From Dipteronia dyeriana (lineage: Eukaryota > Streptophyta > Magnoliopsida > Sapindales > Sapindaceae), in the NCBI GenBank assembly GCA_032871835.1, contig CM065302.1, positions 2,975,094-3,039,093 of the forward strand: a stretch of DNA of 64,000 nucleotides, in the 5' to 3' direction. The position numbers were made by a program, and so were the translations under genes. Below, piece by piece: positions 56,694 through 64,000 of the stretch (the first letter of the stretch is position 1; every line of letters starts with the position of its first letter). Below the pieces are notes generated by a model that was given only the letters and a program-made list of their open reading frames with translations, was not told the origin of the DNA and did not search any database.

Positions 56694-57848
56694 ATGGCAT
56701 CCGATAGCGAAGTTGCTGCTAGAGCAGAAGAGCAAGGGCGTGGACGTGATGAGCAACGTTCCCATGCCAAGCAGAGTAAGTCCAAGGGTCCGTCCACGGA
56801 TGCCTTGGAAACTCGGATAGTTGGCTTGGAGGAAGCCGTATTGGGGATGGAGTCTACCTTGAGCGACGTTGCCGACCTTCTTGATTGTGTGGAGGAGGAC
56901 TATGGTGAAATCACTCAAGCAACCATGTCTACCATCCACGAGTTCCAAAAGAGCCTCAAAGAGGACCTCATACTCAAGTTCCGTAACATCCACAACTTTA
57001 TAGAACAAGAGTTGCGAGCTATAAGTGCAGAAGTAGCCGATGTTCGCACTGAATGGGATTCACACAAAACCAGCCCAACCGTTGGCTTTACTGCCACTTC
57101 TAGCACAAACACATTGAGTGACATCCAAGAGCCCAAGCCAGCGACATACCATGGTACTCGCAATGCCACAGAGGTCAAAAACTTCCTTTTTGGTCTTGAA
57201 CAATATTTTGAGGCCAATGATGCTCATGATGATGCAACTAAGATCGTAAACGCACCCATATTTTTTCGTGATGCTGCTTAGCTATGGTGGAGACGTAAGC
57301 ATGGCGACATAGGCAAAGGCATCAACCCCATCACTACATGGGAGAAGTTCAAGAAGGAACTCAAAAGGCAATTCTGTCCTACAAATACGGAGAGAGAGGC
57401 ATGTGGCCGTCTTCGTTTACTAAAGCATACGTGTATCATTAGGGACTACGTCAATGAGTTCATTACCCTTTCTCTTGAAATAGAAGATATGTCCGAGAAG
57501 GATTCTCTCTTCTACTTCATGGATGGTCTGAAGGATTAGGCAATGGTGGAGCTAGAAAAGAGAAATGTGCAAGACCTAAACACCGTTATTGCCGAAGCTG
57601 AAGCACTTACTGACTACTCCACCCAATCAAAGGAAAAGAAGACCAACCACGACAAAAGTAGGGGAGACAAGTTCGGGCAGAGGAGCCAAGGCCGCAAGGA
57701 CGAGGGACAACGAAAGCCCTTCAACACGGACAGACGCAAGCCTAACGGAGGTAAGTCCGAAGCTCTTAATCCTAAGTCTCTTTGTTTCATTTGTGATGGA
57801 CCGTATTGGGTGAAAGATTGCCCAAGCAGAAAACCCTTAATGCCATAA
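56694..57848 (+). pseudogene. Reina-like gag
   Basis: ATG at 56694, 33 bases after the primer site. The N-terminal part (to 57281) has a coiled-coil segment and the gag core start (PATYHGTRNATEVKNFLFGL). A TAG at about 57279 is followed by in-frame LWWRRKHGDIGKGINPITTW, then a TAG at about 57538, then 57543-57848. The nucleocapsid knuckle CFICDGPYWVKDCP (about 57784-57825) has Tyr where the zinc-binding His is expected. A stop after KPLMP ends gag; protease follows in another frame. Confidence 0.8.
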
Positions 57849-58870
57849 TGTCTCAACATGAAGAAAGCCAAGACGGAGGACACGAGACATGTATGGGGTC
57901 ACTCAGGCAGTTTGGTGCACTCAAGAGCAACAATGCCCCGTTAACCTCCACCAAGAAAGAGCCCATGTTCGTAAATGCCTCAATCAATGGCAAAGTTGTC
58001 CGTGCAATGCTAGATACGGGGAAAACTCATAACTTTGTCTCCATAGATGAGGCTAAGAAGCTAAGCCTCAATATCACCAGTAGAGGAGGCACAATCAAGG
58101 TTGTCAACTCACCGACAAAACCAATCGCAGGCATTGCCAAGGCTATTCCAGTTTGCCTTGGAACATGGAGTGGAAAGCTCGATTTATCTTTCGTACCCAT
58201 GGACGACTTCCAAGTGGTGTTAGGCATGGAGTTCTTAGATCAGGTGCATGCCTTCCCCTTCCCATCAGGGAACTCCCTCAGCATCTTTGATGGGAGCAAG
58301 ACTTGCATGGTCCCAGCGGAACGCGTAACCAAGACAGAATCCAAGTTGTTGTCTACCCTGCAGTTCAAGAAGGGATTGAAGAAGGATCCTAGCTTTCTAG
58401 CCACCGGGAGCTCAACGATGGAGAAGACCAAATCGTTTCCCCAGACCCAATATCTACCGAGGTTCGAGACATTCTTGAAGAATACAAGAATGTCATACCG
58501 AAAGAGCTTCAGAAAAAGCTCCCACTTAGGTGAGATGTGGATCACCAAATTGAGTTGGAGCCCGGTTCCAAGCCTCCTACCATGGCGCCTTACCGTATGG
58601 CACCACCGAAATTGGAGGAGCTTCGTAAGAAACTCCAAGACTTGCTTGACTCGGGCTACATTCGGCTCTCCAAAGCCCCATATATTGTTCCACTTCTATT
58701 TCAGAAGAAGAAGAATGATGGGTCACTCCGTATGTGCATCGACTATCAGGGCCTTGAACAAGATCACCATCAAGAACAAGTACCTGATACCTTTGATAGC
58801 AGATCTCTTTGACCAGCTAGGTAATTAGTACTACTTCTCCAAGCTAGATCTTCGATCAGGGTATTACCAG
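57806..58870 (+). pseudogene. Reina-like protease and RT N-terminus
   Basis: Protease: VRAMLDTGKTHNFVS around 58003-58047, an intact D-T-G but with Lys where Ala is usual, and VVLGMEFLDQVHAF downstream. The linker leads to the RT start (PPTMAPYRMAPPKLEELRKK, about 58576-58635, read in a second frame after a shift near 58465). Another shift near 58750 moves between frames in the 'CIDY..LNKITIKNKY' region, and a TAG follows at about 58826. The frames 57806-58828 and 58537-58812 are parts of one broken polyprotein. Confidence 0.75.
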
Positions 58871-59830
58871 ATGCGTATCGCGGTTGGAGATGAACCCAAG
58901 ACGGCATGTGTGACAAGATACGGTGCTTTCGAATTCTTAGTCATGCCATTTGGCCTTACTAATGCACCAGCCACGTTTTGCACTCTCATGAACAAACTCT
59001 TCCATCCTTTCCTAGATCGGTTTGTAGTGGTGTACTTGGACGACATTGTGGTGTATAGTCAGACACTCGAGGATCATGTCCAACACCTTAAGCAAGTCTT
59101 CCAAGTACTTCAGAAGAACGAGCTCTACGTCAAGTTGGAAAAGTGTTCATTCGGCCAACGAGAAGTAGAGTTCCTTGGCCATCGGATACGGGATGAGAAG
59201 CTTATGATGGATGATGCCAAGGTGAAGGCAGTCAAAGAGTGGGAACCACCCACCAAAGTACCGGGGTTGAGATCTTTCCTAGGGCTAGTCAACTATTATT
59301 GGCGATTCATTCAAGGCTACTCAGCTAAAGCCGCCCAGCTAACAGACATGATTAAGAAGGATAGGGCATGGCAATGGTCCGACAAATGCCAACTTGCATT
59401 CGAAGAGTTGAAAAGGGCCATCTTGAAAGAACAGACACTTGTCCTCCCTGACCACACCAAGGCATTTGAGGTGCACACTGATGCCTCAAACTTCACTATT
59501 GGGGGAGTCCTTATGCAAGAAGGCCACCCAATTTCCTTCGAAAGCCGCCAGTTGAGCGATACAGAGCGGCGATACACTGTCCAGGAAAAAGAGATGACGA
59601 CCATCATCCACTGCCTTAGAGTTTGGCGACACTACTTGCTTGGAGCCACCTTAGTCATAATGACTGACAATGTTGCCACAAGCTACTTTCAGACACAAAA
59701 GAAGCTTAGCCCCAAGAAAGCACGATGGTAAGATTTCCTGGCAGAGTTCGACTACCGACTAGAGTATAAGCCAGAAAAGGCGAATGTCGTTGCCGATGCA
59801 CTTAGCCAGAAAGTAGAGCTTGCTACATTG
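58871..59830 (+). pseudogene. Reina-like RT core and RNase H
   Basis: Open from 58871 to 59731. [22 protein letters not shown], catalytic YLDD intact at about 59034, GHRIRDEKLMMDD, then SFLGLVNYYWRFI. RNase H: FEVHTDASNFTIGGVLMQEG, the Glu in RYTVQEKEMTTIIH, and a mutated TDNVATSYF. A TAA at about 59729 precedes the end [15 protein letters not shown]. Retains most catalytic residues, the best-preserved part of the element. Confidence 0.85.
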
Positions 59831-61073
59831 AGTGTGAGTCAACCACGAAGCACCCTAATCAACCGCATCAAGGAAGGACTTCAACAAGATCCTCTAGCCA
59901 AGAACCTGATCAAGCTAGCCAATGAAGAGAAGACAAGAGTGTTTTGGCTAGACGACAAAGTCCTCCTCACCATCAGAGATCGAGCGTAATTGCCTAAATG
60001 GGGGAACTTACGGAAGGAAATCATTAAGGAGTGCCATGATTCCAAGTGGGCTGGTCACCCAGGAATGACACGCACCTTAGCGCTCCTCCAAAACTCCTAT
60101 TATTGGCCTCAGATATGGGATGATGTCGACGCTTATGTACTTACTTGCCTGGTTTGCCAATAAGATAAAGTTGAACAACAACGTCCATCAGGGTTACTTG
60201 AACCCCTACCTATAGCTGGTAGACCGTGGAGGAGCGTCTCTATGGAATTTATTTCTGTACTCCCGAAATTCGAAGGGTGTAGGAGCATCATGGTGGTAAT
60301 CGATCGGTTCAGCAAGTATGCCACCTTTATACCTGCCCCCAGGGATTGCACGACCAAGGAAGTTGCTCGCCTTTTCCTCAAACATGTTGTGAAGCCATGG
60401 GGAGTTCCTCAGAGTATAGTTAGTGATCGTGACCCACGATTCACCGGGAGGTTCTGGACGGAGCTTTTCAAGATGTTGAGGACTGGTCTAAACTTCTCAA
60501 CTAGCTTCCATCCCTAAAGTGATGGGCAGACTGAGCACTTCAATGGGCTATTGAAGCTATACTTAAGGCATTATGTAAGTGCTCATCAACAAGATTGGGT
60601 TAAGTTGCTTGATATTGCCCAGTTCTTTTTCAACCTTCAAAGGAGTGGGGCTACCGGCAAGAGCCCATTCAAGATAGTCATGGGGCAACAACCAATGACT
60701 CCTCAAGCCATTGCCTCAACCTATGGAGGAAAGAGCCCCACGGCACACAAGCTCGCTAGAGAGTGGCAAGAAAAAGGCCGATATCAAGCGAGCATGCTTA
60801 GACAAAGCCGTCCAAAAAATGAAGAAATGGGCGGATACAAGGAGATGACACTTGGAGTTTAATGAAGGGGACTTGGTGCTTATCAAAATTTTACCCCAAC
60901 AGTTCAAGTCACTATGCCGAGTGCACAAGGGGTTGGTGAGAAAATATGAAGGCCCATTTTCTGTTATCAAACGAGTGGGCAAAGTCTCCTACCAAGTCCA
61001 ACTCCTACCAAGACTCAAAATCCATCAGGTCTTCTATGTGAGTTTCCTTAAGCCATACTATGCAGATACATAA
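59831..61073 (+). pseudogene. Reina-like integrase
   Basis: Zinc region HPGMTRTLALLQNSYYWPQI..CLVCQ ends at a stop near 60161. The catalytic core opens at 60242. The first acidic residue, normally Asp in 'MDF', is Glu here (SMEFIS). The second is intact (SDRDPRFTGRFWTE), and the third is intact in DGQTEHFNG after a stop at about 60517. Further blocks are 60551-60862 and 60852-61073 (one-base shift), ending in the GPFSVIKRVGKVSYQVQL module and FYVSFLKPYY. Confidence 0.85.
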
Positions 61074-61324
61074 GACCCAAACAGAGAAGAGTCTAAACGG
61101 GTGCCAATTGCAGTAGTCACCGCATTCAATAAAGACGTGGAGTGCATACTGGCGGACCGAGTGATTCGGAGAAGAGGCGTTCCAAATTACACGGAGTACT
61201 TGGTGAAATGGAAGAACCTCTCCGATAGCGAGGCGAGTTGGGAATGAGGGGATACACTTTGGCAATTCGCCCAGCAAATCCAACAATACAAGGATGAAGA
61301 CGCGACGGGGACATCGTGGGCTTA
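61074..61324 (+). pseudogene. Reina-like C-terminal chromodomain
   Basis: After a TAA at 61071-61073 the frame continues to RVIRRRGVPNYTEYLVKWKN and LSDSEASWE, the chromodomain core (YLVKWKN-L-x-x-x-E-x-SWE) that in chromoviruses directs integration to particular chromatin. A TGA follows the Glu and the reading ends at TAA just before the polypurine tract. Confidence 0.8.
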
Positions 61325-61336
61325 AGTGGGGGAGGA
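61325..61336 (+). other. Reina-like polypurine tract
   Basis: AGTGGGGGAGGA, directly before the 3' LTR. Confidence 0.85.
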
Positions 61337-61824
61337 TGTCACGACCCACCCAATTTTAAACCAAGAAGCCCAAACAAAGACCAATATTAGGCACAAGCCC
61401 TTGGAAGATTCTAGAGTCTTCTTCACTCCTCTAGCAAGACCATCCTTGGAAGACTCTAACAACATTCTAGAACTCTCTCTTGTAAATATCTAGGATTGTG
61501 AATACTTGTAGAGAACCCTAGATACATGTAGAACATTCCGGAGACTCAATCTCCTAGAGTAGTCTAGAACATTCATTGAGGAGGTGAACCACTATAAATA
61601 GGTAACCACTCTCATTTGTAAGACATCCAAGCCAAGAATACTCAAAGCATTGTAAAGCTTTTTCATAGCAATACAGTTTGCCTTATTTTCCTACAAAGCT
61701 CTTCTAGTCATTCTCTAGTCTCTCTAACCTTTGAGAGTGATCAAGCAAGGCTTACTTAGCAATATCGCCCAGAAATTGTCTAAGTGTCGCACGGGTTAGC
61801 TGTGCAAACTTTAACCCCGTGACA
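61337..61824 (+). repeat. Reina-like 3' LTR
   Basis: TGTCACGA...CCCCGTGACA, same length as the 5' LTR and aligned throughout, with short inverted termini TGTCACG/CGTGACA. Confidence 0.95.
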
Positions 61825-62749
61825 CATCGCTCAGAATCTCTCTCTCCTCTATTTACTCTTATCATGTCTCCTCTCATCAGACTCACTTTCTCTCTCTTTT
61901 TCTCTCATTTGTTGACTTACTTTCTTCAGTCATCAAAACCATCTCTTTCTCTCCTCTATTCTCTACTTCATTTTCACTCCTCTTATTCCCTCATCTCTTC
62001 TCTACTTTATTTTCACTCCTATCTTTTTCTCTTTCATTTTCTTTCATTTCTCTTGGTAACCAAACATATGAGGCCACAATGAGATTGATTTTTATGGTGG
62101 TCTAGTAGGATCCGCAATCTCCGATAACGCTCGTGGCCTATTCCACGATATGCTCTGTTCTTTGTTTTTTTTTTAATTTATGTTTTCTTTGCTTTTTTTG
62201 AATAGAGGTGCATATTGTTTTTTGATTGGAATTATTTTGGTGTCTGATTTGTGTTTTGGAATTCGGTTTTTGTTGGGGATTGAAAGAGTATGAAGAATTT
62301 GGTTTTGTGAAGTTAGATATTGTTTTAATTGATAATATGTGCATAGTGTTGGAGTATAGAATTGATGAAGATGGGTTTTGTGAAGATTGGGTGGTCTGGT
62401 TCATTTTCTTTTTTCATTTTTATTTTGTATATTTTTTGTTTGTAAGTTTGGTGGTGGTGGTGGCGGCTATGGTCTTGAAGATTTGGGTTCGGTTTCAATC
62501 TGGGTTTATTGGTGAATGATGATGAGAAACCGGTGATGAACTGCGTTGGCGTGGGTTGATGAAAATAATCTCAGGACAAATAAAGATAGGGTGGGTGTTG
62601 GGTTTATTTAGTCCCACAATCATGAGACTAAATTTGCTTCTAGGATTAGTAATCCTATATCCAAAATGATGCCTAACACCAGATTATGACTATAATTGTC
62701 TGATCCTAATCCAATTCGGTATTCCAAACAGTGTCCTAGTTAGCTAAAA
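61825..62749. other. CT-rich then GT-rich non-coding DNA
   Basis: 61830-62070 is a pyrimidine-rich tract that continues the CT-rich DNA interrupted at 56158. 62200-62520 is T/G-rich and gives a hydrophobic ORF I do not believe. No gene supported. Confidence 0.4.
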
Positions 62750-64000
62750 AAATGAAATCACCAGATGGGCTCCAATGAGCTGACAATAAAATGGGTTAAC
62801 GACCCACGTCAATCCCAGATTAGTCTTAGCCCAAATAGAATGGAACCAAATTTAAGCTAAACTTGATGTTAATAGTAAAATATGGTTAGGGTCAAAGAGA
62901 GATTTTCCATTCTCCTAGCCCGAATCAAAACCCAAATTCGATATTCATGAGACCTCGGGCAGACCATAAAGCTACCCCACCAGAGTAGGGAAGGTTCGCC
63001 AGGCTTCGGAGCTATCAGGGATGAAGCTGGGAATGACCAGGTCGAGCCTAAACGCGAATATGGAAATCCGGGCTTCAGGAGGCCACCTATCCAGGAACCT
63101 TGGCTCCTGAGATCGGGCTCCAAAACCACCCAGTAAAAGCAAGGAAAGATCGCTGAACTCAGAAAGCACTTGATGCGAAGCCCGACGCGAACGAAAGTAA
63201 GCTCATTCCATTCGTGGGCATTTCCCGAAATCAAGTTTGATTCGTAGCTTAAGATAGAAGCCCATCAACCTCTCCAGAATCCCGCCGTTCCCGTTGGGCA
63301 TGAAATAAGAATCTCGCCTAGTCTACACTACCTCTAGTAAGTGCCCACGAGTCTATCCCAAGCTTCTCTGAATAGAGCCAAAGCATGGATCTACCTCGCT
63401 CTATAAGACAATGACTAGTTAGTTCGGTGACCTCCATGGAAAAAGGATCGTGAGTGCACACAGGATCAAATCTACGTAACAAACAACATTAATCCCACGT
63501 ACGCGTAAGTCAAGAGTTTGATTCCAAAAAGGAAACAAACTTATCACTGTCAACGATATCATCGAATCCAGTTACAATTCAAATTCAAATGACGAATCCT
63601 GCCCTATAAGGAGGGAACAGATTCATGGGATCTTGACAGGATATTTGTGAAATTAAAACCTACTTGGACCAAATATAAATAGTGCCAAGCATGGTAACAG
63701 AGAGGGGGAGAAAAAAAAAAGATGACATATAGACAAAGAGGAGAGGAGGGCCTAAATTCTGTAATCAGAACATGGCCGTCGTTGTTTCCACTATTCGACA
63801 AGTATAAAGCGACCACCTTCCTACGTCCTAGATAAAGTATGAGAAAGAATTATGTGTATCAAAGTGATCAATAATAAAAGCCCCCGTTTGCCATTATTAT
63901 ACAAATCTTCATTCCTATCTAAGCAGGTTAGGTTTCAAAGGTACCGACCCCGGCCACCACCTCTGTGGTAGTGGTCTCGAGGGTGTTAACTTTAATTCCT
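62750..64000 (+). repeat. LTR-like or promoter-like block cut by the window end
   Basis: Mixed-composition repeat-like DNA with a good TATA box (TATAAAT, 63674-63680), an AATAAAA at about 63871, and a CCACCACCTCTGTGGTAG hairpin near 63954-63972. The order TATA, poly(A), GC-rich end resembles the right part of an LTR on the plus strand, but no boundary or partner is inside the window. Confidence 0.3.

Larger units (their letters stand above)
56159..61824 (+). mobile_element. Ty3/gypsy chromovirus, Reina-like, complete length but mutated (5.7 kb)
   Basis: Two equal 488-bp LTRs, a primer-binding site, gag, protease, RT, RNase H, integrase, a C-terminal chromodomain and a polypurine tract follow in canonical order. 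Compact size, short LTRs and a canonical chromodomain point to the Reina lineage. About 30-35 LTR differences by eye indicate an older insertion. I found no matching target duplication (TCATA before, CATCG after). In-frame stops in every domain make it non-autonomous. Confidence 0.9.

Noticed and set aside
62226..62519. 97-codon hydrophobic ORF
   Set aside because: T/G-rich low-complexity DNA; no start context, homologue or neighbouring gene features.

Overview
The window looks like repeat-dominated nuclear DNA of a flowering plant, probably a eudicot. It carries Ty3/gypsy and Ty1/copia-type LTR retrotransposons primed by initiator tRNA-Met, caulimovirid (plant pararetrovirus) integrations, MITEs, a Mutator-like element, long AT microsatellites and restorer-of-fertility-like PPR sequences. 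Almost every coding region is broken by stops or frameshifts, and I see no host gene that is clearly intact. All calls come from reading the sequence; no database search was possible.

Layout. 0-9 kb: a Harbinger-type MITE (171-847), then the 3' part of a minus-strand Ty3/gypsy Tat-like element (LTR 1179-2033, an antisense plus-strand gene relic 2573-5513, a 91-bp tandem array 5655-6330), then small MITEs, a foldback and a filler-type duplication. 9-10.6 kb: a PPR pseudogene. 11.3-22.8 kb: two head-to-tail endogenous pararetrovirus copies on the minus strand. They share an intergenic region with TATA box, poly(A) signal and tRNA-Met primer site. Copy A is 5'-complete but truncated inside RT. 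Copy B lacks its 5' leader but keeps movement protein through RNase H and a C-terminal tail. 22.8-26.6 kb: direct repeats, AT-rich DNA and an odd degenerate array of CCGAGCTTTTT-like motifs.

26.9-42.6 kb: a second Tat-like 3' region whose antisense gene (36082-41914) and leader were hit by two later insertions. One is a complete chromovirus (Tekay/Del type, 27519-35436, perfect 5-bp target duplication). The other is a 3.6-kb insertion (37006-40647) whose ends look like an Angela/BARE-type copia LTR, also with a perfect 5-bp duplication; removing it rejoins the reading frame. Another tandem array (about 62-bp unit) follows at 42160-42570. 43.2-45.4 kb: a Mutator-like element with a perfect 9-bp target duplication sits inside a dispersed AT-rich repeat, and an uninterrupted paralogue of the site lies at 26331.

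45.5-49.6 kb: a second PPR locus, paralogous to the first including upstream DNA. It has about nine nearly identical 105-bp PPR units and runs directly into the gag of an internally deleted gypsy element ending in a 3' LTR. 50.7-51.3 kb: an exon-intron remnant of an unrecognised coiled-coil gene. 52.5-56.1 kb: an LTR-like repeat and hAT-like MITEs. 56.2-61.8 kb: a complete-length but mutated Reina-like chromovirus with 488-bp LTRs. The last 1.2 kb resembles an LTR cut by the window edge.

Nothing here forms an operon-like functional system. The interest lies in nested insertion history, matching architectures of the two antisense-ORF/tandem-array elements, the viral promoter junction, and the PPR-gag chimera.
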